Source: Brevibacillus sp051967035
GTDB taxonomy: Bacteria; Bacillota; Bacilli; Brevibacillales; Brevibacillaceae
DNA: 64,000 bases
Assembly: GCF_051967035.1 (NCBI RefSeq)
Contig: NZ_JBQCKK010000015.1
Location: 31,087-95,086, forward strand
Reading direction: 5' to 3'
Below are positions 1 through 8,325 of this stretch, piece by piece. Numbering within the stretch: position 1 is the stretch's first letter; each line of letters begins with the position of its first letter. A model generated the notes under the pieces. It was not told the origin of the DNA and searched no databases. It was given only the letters and a program-made list of their open reading frames with translations. The position numbers and the translations under genes were made by a program.

Positions 1-239
1 GGACTGGTTGTCGAAACGAGTATGGATGTCGCGATCGCGATCACGCTGGTTTTCTGTTCTGTTCATCATTATCGCACAGTCGCAAATCTTGAGAAAGCCA
101 ATCCCTTATACGGACAAGCCGTTGGTCCATTGCCGGACTGGCGGCTTTTTTGGTCGACGCCTGTACAGAAAGCTTTGGGCGAACGGAGCCGATTCTGTGA
201 TGGGCAAGCGGTTTATGGGAACGATAAAAAAGGAATGAA
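1..239. other. Left-edge stretch without a recognised gene
   Basis: Two + strand frames stay open across this stretch, one ending at 238 and one at 255. Neither translation resembles a family I know, and neither has a clear ribosome-binding site inside the window. One of them could be the 3' end of a gene starting outside the window. I cannot support a coding call. Confidence 0.4.
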
Positions 240-1325
240 ATGGGATCGGCCGTGATGGGGCACGAAAGAGGCGGCAAAGCATGTCGCCAAGGCAGAGGAG
301 GAGGACAATTGCGCCAGCAGCGTTTGACGTTATGGGCTGCTTCTGAGCAAATCGTATACCGATGGGGCGATTCGCTCAAAGAATGCGGAATCGATTTGGT
401 CGTCGCGAACACGGGGATATCCACGACAGGGGCGGACGGACTTCTGCTGACGAGAAATGGCGATGACGGTCACCTGCGGGAAATCTACAGAAGCGGCTTG
501 CGTCAGGAAGACAGCGCCGTTTTGCTGCTTGTCTTTGGGGAGGACGTGCCCTATGCTTGGGCAGATGAGCTGGCGACAGCGTGTGAGAGTAGCCAGCTGC
601 CGTGCGAAGTGGTGCGGATGAGCCTGTGGTCGGGAAAAGAACGGGTGCTGCTTGGAGGCGATCCGGCCGGCCAGCGGCTGCGTTTTCTTCGCCGACTCCT
701 CGCTGAACACGGTAAAATCTCCATGGTGTGCAGCCGACGGGAAATCGATGAAGCGATTCGCCAACTCCCCCGTTACCTGGCATGGAAGGAGCAGTTTTAT
801 TGGGAGATGGGCGAGGTGTGTGACGCCCAAGGCGTATCGCTCATGCAGGTGTCCCGGGCGTTGGGGCTGGATACGCGCATCGGCCAGGGCTGGCTCGTTT
901 CCGGGTGTCAGGATCATTCGCTTGTCCGTGCGTGGCTCCTGCGGGAGTGCCAGCACGTCCTGCAAAAAGCGAACATAGAACGAATCGCGCTGATCGGCCC
1001 GGAAGACTTGTGGGACAAAATGCCCCAAGGCTGGCTGGCTGGTAGGGAGATTGCTGTCTACACGGGGAAGGACAAGCCCAACCCGAACGAGGCTCGCCCG
1101 GATTGGATCCGTTGCGATTCCTGGAAGGTTGCTGTGCAGGATGCCGATTTGCTGGTGGTCGGTGCCGAGCTGGGGGTGGTTGCCGAGCTTTCCTTGCAAG
1201 AGCTGGCACGTACGATGCGGCAATCCCTGATTATTGATGCCGCCTCCTGTTTTCCCGCCCAAGAAGCCCGGCTCTTCTGCCAAGGGTACCGAGCTGTCGG
1301 CGAAAAGACGAACGTTTGGGAATGA
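240..1325 (+). CDS. Degenerate UDP-glucose/GDP-mannose dehydrogenase-like protein
   Basis: The 361-residue product resembles the middle and C-terminal parts of nucleotide-sugar dehydrogenases. Around residues 185-225 a helical stretch leads into ALGLDTRIG, matching the GLDxRIG segment that precedes the active site in UDP-glucose dehydrogenases. The C-terminal third (ADLLVV, then SLIIDA) follows the pattern of their UDP-binding Rossmann domain. The N-terminal GxGxxG nucleotide-binding motif is not recognisable, and the catalytic GGSCFPKD-type motif after GLDxRIG is missing, with only SGCQDHS in its place. It is therefore probably a pseudoenzyme or a diverged paralogue and not an active dehydrogenase. 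The ATG at 240 is chosen because AAGGA lies 5 bases upstream. A tail of unassigned sequence precedes it and csfB follows at 1386. The family link is inferred from motif pattern only. Confidence 0.6.
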   Translation: MGSAVMGHERGGKACRQGRGGGQLRQQRLTLWAASEQIVYRWGDSLKECGIDLVVANTGISTTGADGLLLTRNGDDGHLREIYRSGLRQEDSAVLLLVFGEDVPYAWADELATACESSQLPCEVVRMSLWSGKERVLLGGDPAGQRLRFLRRLLAEHGKISMVCSRREIDEAIRQLPRYLAWKEQFYWEMGEVCDAQGVSLMQVSRALGLDTRIGQGWLVSGCQDHSLVRAWLLRECQHVLQKANIERIALIGPEDLWDKMPQGWLAGREIAVYTGKDKPNPNEARPDWIRCDSWKVAVQDADLLVVGAELGVVAELSLQELARTMRQSLIIDAASCFPAQEARLFCQGYRAVGEKTNVWE

Positions 1326-1332
1326 CGTGGCT

Positions 1333-1348
1333 TATAATGGGGTATAAT
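1333..1348 (+). promoter_or_regulatory. Two tandem TATAAT hexamers upstream of csfB
   Basis: TATAAT occurs at 1333-1338 and again at 1343-1348, within a repeated TATAATGG context, 38-53 bases before the csfB start. No convincing -35 hexamer sits 16-18 bases upstream of either. B. subtilis csfB is read by sigma-F and sigma-G, and I do not see a good match to those consensus sequences here. Confidence 0.25.
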
Positions 1349-1385
1349 GGTTGGTAGATTGAGGAAAAGGGCAGGCGTTTTCACT

Positions 1386-1568
1386 ATGGAAAAAGTTGCT
1401 CAGCGATGTATCGTCTGTGAACAGGAGCAGAATGACGGAATCGCCATTTGCGAGCAGTTTATTTGTCAGAAATGCGAACAGGAAATGGTCAATACCGACG
1501 TCCAGGACGAGAAGTATCCGTTTTTTATCCACCAGATGAGACGTATTTGGCTGCGAAAAGATGCGTGA
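1386..1568 (+). CDS. csfB: Anti-sigma-G factor Gin (CsfB)
   Basis: This 60-residue protein has two CxxC pairs, CIVC at residues 8-11 and CQKC at 27-30. That is the zinc-binding signature of Gin/CsfB, the small inhibitor that holds sigma-G inactive until engulfment in the forespore and also acts on sigma-E in the mother cell. Length and position upstream of the yaaO-like decarboxylase match the B. subtilis locus. The reading frame opens further upstream at 1347, but the ATG at 1386 gives the family's usual start (MEKVAQRC). The purine run GAGGAAAAGGG precedes it at a somewhat long distance. A terminator follows directly, so it is probably monocistronic. Confidence 0.87.
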   Translation: MEKVAQRCIVCEQEQNDGIAICEQFICQKCEQEMVNTDVQDEKYPFFIHQMRRIWLRKDA

Positions 1569-1571
1569 CGG

Positions 1572-1603
1572 AAAAAGGCATCGGCATTCCCGGTGTCTTT
1601 TTT
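1572..1603 (+). terminator. Terminator after csfB
   Basis: AAAAAGGCATCGG and CCGGTGTCTTTTTT form a stem around a CATT loop, starting just 3 bases after the csfB stop codon, and end in a T run. Confidence 0.7.
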
Positions 1604-1694
1604 CATGGCCAAAAAGCTTGGCGAAATTCCGTTATTCCCTTGTCAAATCGTGCTAAAATAATGAGGAATTCATGACAAAGGACGTGAGTCGCGC

Positions 1695-3167
1695 GTGCTT
1701 ACGAGAAATGCTGAATTTCGGGAGCGGCAAAAGCGTGCGCCCCTGTATGAACAGCTGGAGCGGCACGCGAGGCATCGCCCGCATCCGTTTCATGTGCCGG
1801 GTCACAAGATGGGGCACAGCTTTGACAGCTACGCCAAGCAGCGGTTTCAAGCCATACTGGAGCTTGATCTGACAGAGATCAGCGGAACCGACGACCTGCA
1901 CCAGCCCCAGGGCGTGATTGCAGAAGCCCAGGCATTGGCTGCGGAGGCTTTTGCGGCCGAAGAGACGAGATTTTTGATTGGCGGCAGCACAGTGGGCAAT
2001 ATCGCCCTCATCCTGACGGTCTGCCGACCCGGAGATAAGATATTGGTACAACGCAACTGCCATAAATCCGTGTTTCACGGAATCATCCTGGCAAGGGCGA
2101 CGCCTGTATTTTTGGTGCCTGCCGTTGATTTGGCAACAGGTGTGGCGGCTGGCGTCAGACGCGAGGATGTGGAGCGGGCCCTGCAAGCGCATCCGGATGC
2201 CAAGGCAGTATTTGTAACGAATCCTACGTACTACGGGATGGGCATCGACCTGGCGAAAATGGCGGCAACTGTGCATCGGCATGACATCCCGCTTTTGGTA
2301 GACGAAGCGCATGGAGCGCACTTTGGCTTCCATTCGGCGTTTCCCCGCTCGGCGATGCAGTCGGGGGCGGACGCGGCCGTACAGTCCACGCATAAAATGA
2401 CTGCGGCCATGACGATGTCCTCCATGCTGCATGTGCAGGGTGGACGAATCGACCGGGAGCGGCTGTCTCGGCATCTTGCCATGCTTCAGTCGTCCAGCCC
2501 GTCGTATGTATTGATGGCTTCGCTTGATCTGGCCAGACGCCATCTGGCGCTGGAGGCTCATGAGGAGTGGGAGCGATTGCTGCCGCTGTTGGACAAGCTG
2601 CGGGAGCGAACGGCCAAGATGGAATGGCTGGAGTGGCCGCAGCCCAGCGCAAGCCGGGTGTACACGACGTTTGATCCGTTGAAGCTGTTTTTGCATGTGC
2701 GAACCAGACAGATAAGTGGGTTTGCTTTGCAGGAACAAATGGAAAAACATGGTATTTTTCCAGAGTTGGCCGACGAGTCGCACGTGCTGTTGGCTGCGTC
2801 TGCGGGAACCTCTCAACGGGATCTGGATGCGCTCGCCCGCTTGCTGGAATCGATCTCGCCCGAGGGAAAGCAGGAAGAAGAGCGGATTCTGTTGCACGGC
2901 GTTGTCTCTTCGCATTATGTGCGGAAGCAGGCGGTGCCGATGCACGAGGCTGTCGACCTTCCGCGGGAGACCATTTTGCTGGAGCAGGCGTTGGGACGAG
3001 TGGCGGCGGAGATGGTCATTCCTTATCCGCCAGGCATTCCGGTATTGGTGCCGGGAGAGCGCATGGATGAGGAAAGCTTGGCGATGCTTGCGGAGCTTCG
3101 CAGGGGGCATACCCGGTTTCACGGGGTGCAGGATGACCGGCTGCTCACAATCCAGGTAGTGCGCTAA
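1695..3167 (+). CDS. Orn/Lys/Arg decarboxylase family protein (YaaO-like)
   Basis: The 490-residue protein is a fold-type I PLP enzyme of the Orn/Lys/Arg decarboxylase group 1 family. Visible signatures are HVPGHKMG near residues 33-40, GGSTVGN near 96, VDEAHGAHF around 203-211, and the PLP lysine in STHKM around residue 235. The short C-terminal decarboxylase domain follows from about residue 380. Such enzymes make agmatine, cadaverine or putrescine from the parent amino acid, and the substrate cannot be read from sequence. It lacks the N-terminal wing domain of the large enterobacterial enzymes, like B. subtilis YaaO and SpeA. The start is GTG; AAGGA lies about 12 bases upstream, so the ribosome site is loosely spaced. 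It sits between csfB and tmk, as yaaO does in B. subtilis. Confidence 0.88.
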   Translation: MLTRNAEFRERQKRAPLYEQLERHARHRPHPFHVPGHKMGHSFDSYAKQRFQAILELDLTEISGTDDLHQPQGVIAEAQALAAEAFAAEETRFLIGGSTVGNIALILTVCRPGDKILVQRNCHKSVFHGIILARATPVFLVPAVDLATGVAAGVRREDVERALQAHPDAKAVFVTNPTYYGMGIDLAKMAATVHRHDIPLLVDEAHGAHFGFHSAFPRSAMQSGADAAVQSTHKMTAAMTMSSMLHVQGGRIDRERLSRHLAMLQSSSPSYVLMASLDLARRHLALEAHEEWERLLPLLDKLRERTAKMEWLEWPQPSASRVYTTFDPLKLFLHVRTRQISGFALQEQMEKHGIFPELADESHVLLAASAGTSQRDLDALARLLESISPEGKQEEERILLHGVVSSHYVRKQAVPMHEAVDLPRETILLEQALGRVAAEMVIPYPPGIPVLVPGERMDEESLAMLAELRRGHTRFHGVQDDRLLTIQVVR

Positions 3168-3220
3168 TCAAAGATGGGAAGCATGTGGCCTGTTACAGCA
3201 GGTGCGGAAGGAGTATGGAA

Positions 3221-3856
3221 GTGACAACAGGACAAAAAGGCCGATTGATTACAATAGAAGGCGGCGAAGGAGCGGGCAAGTCGACCGTCGTCGCGAGGCT
3301 GTACGAGGAGCTGCGCGCCCGCGGAGTAGACGTATTGTTGACGCGGGAGCCGGGCGGTATTGATATTGCGGAGAAAATCCGGGAAATTATCCTGAATCCG
3401 GCGCATACCCAGATGGACGAGAGGACGGAAGCGCTGCTGTATGCTGCCGCGAGGCGCCAGCATTTGGCGGAAAAAGTGCTGCCGGCTCTCGCGGCTGGCA
3501 AGCTCGTGCTGTGCGACCGTTTCATCGACAGCAGCCTGGCCTATCAGGGCCATGCACGGGGGCTTGGCATCGAGGCGGTGTACGAGATCAATCGCTTTGC
3601 CGTCGGCGATTGCATGCCAGAGCTGACGCTGTTTTTTGACGTGAAGCCCGAGACGGGGCTTGCGCGGATCAACAAAGCGCGCGGGAGGGAAGTCAACCGT
3701 CTCGATCTGGAAGACATCCGCTTCCACCGCCTGGTCCGGGAAGGGTATCAACTGGTCATGGAAAGAGAGCCGGCGCGTTTTGTCGTCATTGATGCCGAGC
3801 AGCCGCTGGAGCAGGTGTATGAGTCGGCATTGCGTGCCTTGCTTGCCCGATTGTAA
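3221..3856 (+). CDS. tmk: Thymidylate kinase
   Basis: This enzyme phosphorylates dTMP to dTDP in the cytoplasm and is essential for dTTP supply. The P-loop EGGEGAGKST is near the N terminus. REPGG follows, then the DR motif in CDRFIDSSLAYQG around residue 100 and an Arg-rich lid region near residue 150. The total of 211 residues is normal for the family. I chose the GTG at 3221 because GGAAGGAG ends 7 bases before it. The nearby ATG at 3215 lies only one base after that Shine-Dalgarno, though automated annotation may prefer it. It is followed by darA after 130 bases. Confidence 0.95.
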   Translation: MTTGQKGRLITIEGGEGAGKSTVVARLYEELRARGVDVLLTREPGGIDIAEKIREIILNPAHTQMDERTEALLYAAARRQHLAEKVLPALAAGKLVLCDRFIDSSLAYQGHARGLGIEAVYEINRFAVGDCMPELTLFFDVKPETGLARINKARGREVNRLDLEDIRFHRLVREGYQLVMEREPARFVVIDAEQPLEQVYESALRALLARL

Positions 3857-3986
3857 GGTTCGCTACCGCATGGACAGGTACATACTGTATAATATAGATA
3901 GGCGATATATCGTACCAAGCTTACGTGTTTTTCATACAATGAAGCAAACCGTGCGGGATTGATTCTAGCGGAAAGGGTGATAGCCG

Positions 3987-4316
3987 ATGAAAATGGTAGT
4001 TGCGGTCGTCCAGGACAAAGATAGTGGTCGTCTGTCTCAACAGCTGGTGAAAAAAGGCTTTCGCGCGACGAAGCTCGCCAGTACCGGCAGCTTTTTGCGA
4101 GCTGGCAACACAACGTTTTTGATCGGTACGTCTGACGAAAGCGTGCCGGAAGTCATCGACATCATTGCGCACCACTGCAAATCCCGCAAACAAATGGTCA
4201 CGCCCGTTTCCCCTCTCAGCAATGCGGTGGATTCGTTCATGCCGTATCCGGTGGAAGTGCAGGTGGGCGGAGCGGCTGTATTTGTACTCGACGTTGGAGA
4301 GTTCCACTCGTTTTGA
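3987..4316 (+). CDS. darA: Cyclic di-AMP receptor DarA (PII-like YaaQ)
   Basis: The 109-residue protein belongs to the YaaQ/DarA/PstA family, PII-like trimers that bind cyclic di-AMP. It starts MKMVVAVVQDKD and keeps the TKLASTGSFLRAGNTTFLIG block (residues 28-47) that forms the nucleotide-binding loop region of the family. The central T- and B-loops are short, as is typical for DarA compared with true PII proteins. The downstream effector of DarA is not established. GAAAGGGTGA precedes the ATG. The gene lies between tmk and yaaR as in B. subtilis. Confidence 0.93.
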   Translation: MKMVVAVVQDKDSGRLSQQLVKKGFRATKLASTGSFLRAGNTTFLIGTSDESVPEVIDIIAHHCKSRKQMVTPVSPLSNAVDSFMPYPVEVQVGGAAVFVLDVGEFHSF

Positions 4317-4461
4317 TTTCGATGTAATGGGGCGCAGTTGTCATTCTGCGATGAATCCTTTTTCCCACTACAGGTTCCTGCTCTCTTTTTTCGCTGCTTT
4401 GGTTTATACTGGATCTCATAGGGGAAAAATCCTCTACTGATCGGTTCTGTGGGGTGGCGTG

Positions 4462-4908
4462 ATGAAAATCGGCGACGGGCTAAGACCTAAGCTGGACATG
4501 GTAAAAGCTGCGGATTCGCGAAGAAATCCTCAGCTCGAAAAGCTGAATTTTGGCACGATGATGCAAGGAGAAGACGAGCGCATGTCTCAGGAGCTGCTCA
4601 ACCGGCTGCTCGGTGACATTGACAGGATGGGGCAAATTCTCGCCAGATCCCGCTCGGTTCGCGACTTCTATTCCTATAAAAATCTCGTCAAACAGTTCAT
4701 GGAGGAGGCCGTCAAGTACGGTGTCGCTCTCGACGACAGACGAGGAATGAATCGGCGAGGCCGCAGCAGGCTGTACAAAATCGTCAAACAGGTCGATGCC
4801 GAACTGTTGCGTCTGACAGACGAGCTGCTTAGCGATCAGGCGCCGACGATTGATTTGTTGGCCCGGATTGGCGAAATCCGCGGCATGCTGATTAATTTGT
4901 ATTTTTAG
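4462..4908 (+). CDS. yaaR: YaaR family protein (DUF327)
   Basis: The 148-residue protein matches the YaaR/DUF327 family. These are small helical proteins of unknown function encoded between darA and holB in Bacillales. The body is rich in charged heptad-like helices (for example RDFYSYKNLVKQFMEEA, about residues 68-84), and it ends with IRGMLINLYF, a conserved C-terminal ending. A GTG at 4459 is in the same frame directly before the ATG, so the start is uncertain by one codon. No signal peptide or membrane segment is visible. Confidence 0.85.
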   Translation: MKIGDGLRPKLDMVKAADSRRNPQLEKLNFGTMMQGEDERMSQELLNRLLGDIDRMGQILARSRSVRDFYSYKNLVKQFMEEAVKYGVALDDRRGMNRRGRSRLYKIVKQVDAELLRLTDELLSDQAPTIDLLARIGEIRGMLINLYF

Positions 4909-4924
4909 TGGGTGTGAAACCATT

Positions 4925-5908
4925 ATGACATGGACCCGGTTTTCTCAGCAGCAGCCGCGCGCTTCTGAGTTGCTGTACCATAGCCTGCTCAACAACAGAC
5001 TGGCGCACGCTTATTTGCTCACCGGTCCGAAGGGAGCAGGCAAAAAGCAGATGGCCCTGCATCTGGCGAAGTCCCTTTTTTGTCCGGAAAGGGAAGCGGA
5101 CGCCTGCGGGGCCTGTGTTACATGCAGGCGGATTGAAGGGGGCAACCACCCCGATGTGTTGTTTGTGACACCGGATGGAGCCTCCATCAAAATCGACCAG
5201 ATTCGTGCGCTGCAAAAAGAAATGGCAATGCGTGCGGTAGAATCCCCGTACAAGGTGTATATCGTGGAACACGTCGACAAAATGACGATCCAGGCTTCGA
5301 ACAGTCTGCTGAAGTTTTTGGAGGAGCCGCCCGCTGGCGTGCTTGCCTTGCTTTTGACGGAACACAGCCACTCGATCCTCCCGACGATTTTATCCCGATG
5401 CCAGATCGTTCCGTTCTCGCCACTGGCTGCGGAAACGATCGCCGAACAACTGCGGTCAGATGGGGTTACGGCCGGATTGGCGCAGGTTGCCTCCCACATT
5501 ACGACAAATGTGGAAGAGGCCAAGGCACTCAGCCAATCAGAATCGTTTGCACAGCTAAGAAATCTAGTGATACAATTGAGCCATGAGTGCAAACAGCGTC
5601 ATTCGTCTGCGCTCTTCACCATCCATGATATGTTGCAAAAGAGCGACAAAATCAAAGAGGAACTACCCCTCTTTTTAGATTTGCTCATCCTTTGGCTGCG
5701 CGATATCCTGTATGTGCAAGTAGGCAGGCATGCCCATCTCATTAACAGCGACCAACAGGATGTGCTGCAAGGACAAGCACTGGTATGGACAAAAGCTGAG
5801 CTCTTGCATGGGATAGATTTGGTCATGGATACGAAAAATCGGATAGAGCGAAACGCCAACGCACAGTTGGCTCTTGAGCGGTTGGTTCTTCAATTCCAGG
5901 AGGGATAA
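4925..5908 (+). CDS. holB: DNA polymerase III subunit delta'
   Basis: HolB is the delta' subunit of the clamp loader that places the beta clamp on primed DNA. The 327-residue sequence has the AAA+ start with LLTGPKGAGKK (around residues 35-45), a four-cysteine zinc module with CGACVTC near residues 62-68, and the sensor/arginine-finger segment LSRCQIV near residue 160. The P-loop is of the modified delta' type. The preceding yaaR stop is 16 bases upstream, and the ribosome site is weak (GTGGGTGTG), which suggests translational coupling. Three bases separate its stop from the ricT start. Confidence 0.93.
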   Translation: MTWTRFSQQQPRASELLYHSLLNNRLAHAYLLTGPKGAGKKQMALHLAKSLFCPEREADACGACVTCRRIEGGNHPDVLFVTPDGASIKIDQIRALQKEMAMRAVESPYKVYIVEHVDKMTIQASNSLLKFLEEPPAGVLALLLTEHSHSILPTILSRCQIVPFSPLAAETIAEQLRSDGVTAGLAQVASHITTNVEEAKALSQSESFAQLRNLVIQLSHECKQRHSSALFTIHDMLQKSDKIKEELPLFLDLLILWLRDILYVQVGRHAHLINSDQQDVLQGQALVWTKAELLHGIDLVMDTKNRIERNANAQLALERLVLQFQEG

Positions 5909-5911
5909 CCC

Positions 5912-6727
5912 TTGTATGAGGTTGTTGGGGTCCGCTTTAAAAAAGCGGGCAAAATATATTACTTCGACCCTGACCGACTGCCGATAGAGAAAGACTGCAC
6001 CGTCATCGTCGAGACGGCAAGAGGGGTCGAATATGGCAAGGTCGTCATCGGCAAAAAGCAAGTCGCTGAGTCCGATGTAGTATTGCCGCTCAAAAAGGTC
6101 ATTCGTATGGCGGACGACAAAGATGCAAAGCAAGTGGAGGAAAACAAGCAAGCTGCCAAGAATGCCTTTGCCATATGCCAGACGAAGATCAAGGAGCACA
6201 AGCTTGATATGAAGCTGGTCGATGTGGAGTACACATTTGACCGCAACAAGATTATTTTTTATTTTACCGCAGACGGCAGAGTGGATTTCCGCGAGCTGGT
6301 AAAAGACCTCGCTTCCGTGTTCCGTACGCGCATTGAACTGCGTCAGATCGGGGTGCGTGACGAAGCGAAAATGTTGGGCGGCATTGGCCCCTGTGGCAGG
6401 CTGCTTTGTTGTTCGACATTTCTCGGCGATTTCGAGCCTGTTTCGATTAAAATGGCCAAAGACCAAAACCTTTCGTTGAATCCAGCAAAGATCTCCGGCC
6501 TGTGCGGCCGCTTGATGTGCTGTTTAAAATACGAGAATGACAACTACGAAAGCACGCGTGATGAAATGCCGGATATCGGCAAAATGGTCACTACCCCGAT
6601 GGGAAATGGACGAGTCGTTTCCGTCAACGTTCTGAATCAGTCCGTTCAGGTGGAGCTTTCGATCGACAAACGCATCACGGAATTCGGTTTGGATGAGATT
6701 GCGATAGGGCTCCCCACCTATGAATAA
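5912..6727 (+). CDS. ricT: RicT/YaaT, PSP1 domain protein
   Basis: The 271-residue protein carries the PSP1 domain. RicT (YaaT) joins RicA and RicF in the Y-complex that helps RNase Y mature mRNAs and supports phosphorelay signalling in sporulation and competence. The C-terminal half keeps the cysteine-rich core seen in the family (GPCGRLLCCSTFLGDF, then GLCGRLMCCLKYE), which in B. subtilis contributes to iron-sulfur cluster binding. The start is TTG at 5912, supported by AGGAGGG 6 bases upstream and by the family N terminus MYEVVGVRFKKAG. It is encoded immediately after holB, so the two are probably co-translated. Confidence 0.93.
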   Translation: MYEVVGVRFKKAGKIYYFDPDRLPIEKDCTVIVETARGVEYGKVVIGKKQVAESDVVLPLKKVIRMADDKDAKQVEENKQAAKNAFAICQTKIKEHKLDMKLVDVEYTFDRNKIIFYFTADGRVDFRELVKDLASVFRTRIELRQIGVRDEAKMLGGIGPCGRLLCCSTFLGDFEPVSIKMAKDQNLSLNPAKISGLCGRLMCCLKYENDNYESTRDEMPDIGKMVTTPMGNGRVVSVNVLNQSVQVELSIDKRITEFGLDEIAIGLPTYE

Positions 6728-6755
6728 AGTGTGGGGGTAGGGGAGAGGTGAGCTA

Positions 6756-7127
6756 GTGGACAAACGGGAAATCTTCGTCAAGATGGCGAGCATTGAAGAA
6801 CGAATTGGGGACCTGTACAAAGAGATCGGTGAGTTGAAAGATGTCATCGTCGTTTTGATGGAGGAAAACGCCCAATTACTCGTTGAAAACCAGCATCTTC
6901 GCAACCGACTGGACAAGAAAAAAACTGGCTCCCCGGTAAAACAGAAGGGGGCAAACCCTGTCGCCAAGGAGAAAACGAAAAAAGCCGTGGTCGGGGAAGG
7001 GTATGATAACCTTGCCCGGCTGTATGCAGAAGGATTTCACATCTGCAATGTGCATTTCGGCAGTCTGCGCAAAGAAGGGGATTGCCTGTTCTGTCTCTCG
7101 TTTTTGAGCGGCGGCCCTCAAAAATAA
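6756..7127 (+). CDS. yabA: Replication initiation control protein YabA
   Basis: YabA binds DnaA and DnaN and restrains re-initiation at oriC. The 123-residue protein has the expected architecture: a leucine-rich coiled coil over roughly residues 1-55, a flexible lysine-rich linker, and a C-terminal zinc-binding region with FHICNVHFG and DCLFC. The start is GTG, preceded by GGGAGAGGTGAG. It follows ricT by 28 bases in the same direction and ends just before a strong terminator, which closes the tmk-yabA run. Confidence 0.92.
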   Translation: MDKREIFVKMASIEERIGDLYKEIGELKDVIVVLMEENAQLLVENQHLRNRLDKKKTGSPVKQKGANPVAKEKTKKAVVGEGYDNLARLYAEGFHICNVHFGSLRKEGDCLFCLSFLSGGPQK

Positions 7128-7153
7128 AGGTGACAAGCGATCACCGCATGGAG

Positions 7154-7187
7154 AAAGCGACCTGTGCCACGTGTCAGGTCGCTTTTT
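7154..7187 (+). terminator. Terminator after yabA
   Basis: An 11-bp perfect stem, AAAGCGACCTG with CAGGTCGCTTT, encloses a 10-base loop and is followed by more T residues. Confidence 0.88.
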
Positions 7188-7209
7188 CCAAAACAAGATG
7201 GAGAAAACA

Positions 7210-7279
7210 TGGCTGCGCCAAGCCAGTGGCGCAGCCTTCGTTGCACGGATACTGGATAAGAATCCGATCCATTCTTATC
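7210..7279 (+). repeat. Two further perfect inverted repeats before trmN6
   Basis: GGCTGCGCC at 7210-7218 pairs with GGCGCAGCC at 7227-7235 across 8 bases, with no T run after it. A second repeat, GATAAGAAT at 7255-7263 and ATTCTTATC at 7271-7279 with a 7-base spacer, ends 28 bases before the trmN6 start. The second one could be an operator or an mRNA leader stem. No regulator can be named. Confidence 0.55.
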
Positions 7280-7307
7280 TGCACAATAAAGGAGTAGGGT
7301 ACAAAGG

Positions 7308-8075
7308 ATGGAACCAGTCATCAACGTGCCGCTCTATGAGGCGGAGCGCATTGACGATCTATTGACACATGAAATGAAAATTATTCAGAGCCATGAGGTG
7401 TTCTGTTTTTCGATGGACGCGGTGCTGCTGGCTCGATTTGCGTCCGTTCCCAAGCGCGGAAGAGTGCTCGATATGTGTACAGGCAACGGAGCGATTCCGC
7501 TGATTATGACGACGCGTACGCCGGAAGCCCGTTTTGATGGCATCGAAATTCAGCAGCGGCTGTTCGACATGGCGAGCCGAAACGTGAAGCTCAACCGCTT
7601 GACGGACCGGATCGAGATGCACCACGGAGATGTCAAGGAAGCCGTATCCCTTTTCGGTCACGGGACATTCGACCTGATTACGTGCAATCCGCCCTATATG
7701 CCTGCAACCAGCGGGGAGAAAAATAGAAGCGAGCATTTTGCGATTGCCCGACACGAGATTTTGCTTTCGCTGGAAGACGTCATCCGGGTGGGCAGCCAGC
7801 TGTTGAAAAACGGCGGCAAGCTCGCTCTCGTCCATCGCTCGACCAGGCTGATCGATATTATTTCCTTGATGCGCCAGTACGGTATCGAGCCGAAGCGGAT
7901 GCGGCTGATTTACCCGCGCAAGGATGCCGAGCCGAATATGGTGCTGATCGAAGGAAGCAAGGGCGGGAAGCCGGAACTGAGGATTCAGCCGCCGCTGATT
8001 GTCTATGAAAACGGTGAGGAATACTGTGAAGAACTGCAGGAAATATACTTTGGCAGACGAGATTCCCTCGCATAA
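7308..8075 (+). CDS. trmN6: tRNA1(Val) (adenine37-N6)-methyltransferase
   Basis: The 255-residue class I SAM methyltransferase matches the TrmN6/YabB family, which N6-methylates A37 of tRNA-Val. The SAM-binding motif I region DMCTGNGAIPL lies near residues 50-60, and the catalytic NPPY of N6-adenine methylases appears as TCNPPYMP around residues 124-131. It starts with ATG after AAAGG and is preceded by two inverted repeats. The 3' end overlaps yazA. Confidence 0.9.
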   Translation: MEPVINVPLYEAERIDDLLTHEMKIIQSHEVFCFSMDAVLLARFASVPKRGRVLDMCTGNGAIPLIMTTRTPEARFDGIEIQQRLFDMASRNVKLNRLTDRIEMHHGDVKEAVSLFGHGTFDLITCNPPYMPATSGEKNRSEHFAIARHEILLSLEDVIRVGSQLLKNGGKLALVHRSTRLIDIISLMRQYGIEPKRMRLIYPRKDAEPNMVLIEGSKGGKPELRIQPPLIVYENGEEYCEELQEIYFGRRDSLA

Positions 8076-8325
8076 GAGTCATTTTGTCTACATGCTGGCT
8101 TGTGCGGACGGCTCCTTGTATACCGGCTATACGACGGAGCTGCGGCGCCGCCTCGCGATGCATAACGAAGGCAAGGGTGCGAAGTACACCAGAGGGCGCG
8201 GGCCGTTATCGCTTGTCTTTTGGGAGGAAGGGCCTGATCGGTCCTGGGGCTTGAAGCGCGAGGAAGGAATCAAACGGCTGAGTCGCAAGCAAAAAGAACA
8301 GTTGATTGGAGGGACGCCGCGATGA
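8050..8325 (+). CDS. yazA: GIY-YIG nuclease superfamily protein YazA
   Basis: A 91-residue single GIY-YIG domain protein of the YhbQ/YazA type. The motif appears as VYMLACADGSLYTGYT, followed by an ArgArg-containing helix and GKGAKYTRGRGP. Function in Bacillales is not established; E. coli YhbQ has nuclease activity. I place the start at TTG 8050, which is preceded by GCAGGAAA with 9 bases of spacing. This start overlaps trmN6 by 26 bases. The stop codon overlaps the start of rsmI by 4 bases (ATGA type), so trmN6-yazA-rsmI form one transcript. Confidence 0.85.
   Translation: MADEIPSHKSHFVYMLACADGSLYTGYTTELRRRLAMHNEGKGAKYTRGRGPLSLVFWEEGPDRSWGLKREEGIKRLSRKQKEQLIGGTPR

Noticed and set aside
29..45. 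Overlapping CGCGATCGCGATC palindromes at the left edge
   Set aside because: Simple short palindromes such as GATCGCGATC recur (17224-17233) and fit chance at this base composition.
1653..3122. A 489-codon - strand frame across the decarboxylase gene
   Set aside because: It is the antisense of a well-supported gene, has composition typical of a shadow frame (rich in His, Arg, Gln) and no ribosome site.
3903..3912. Palindrome CGATATATCG before darA
   Set aside because: Short A/T palindrome without any link to a promoter I can define.
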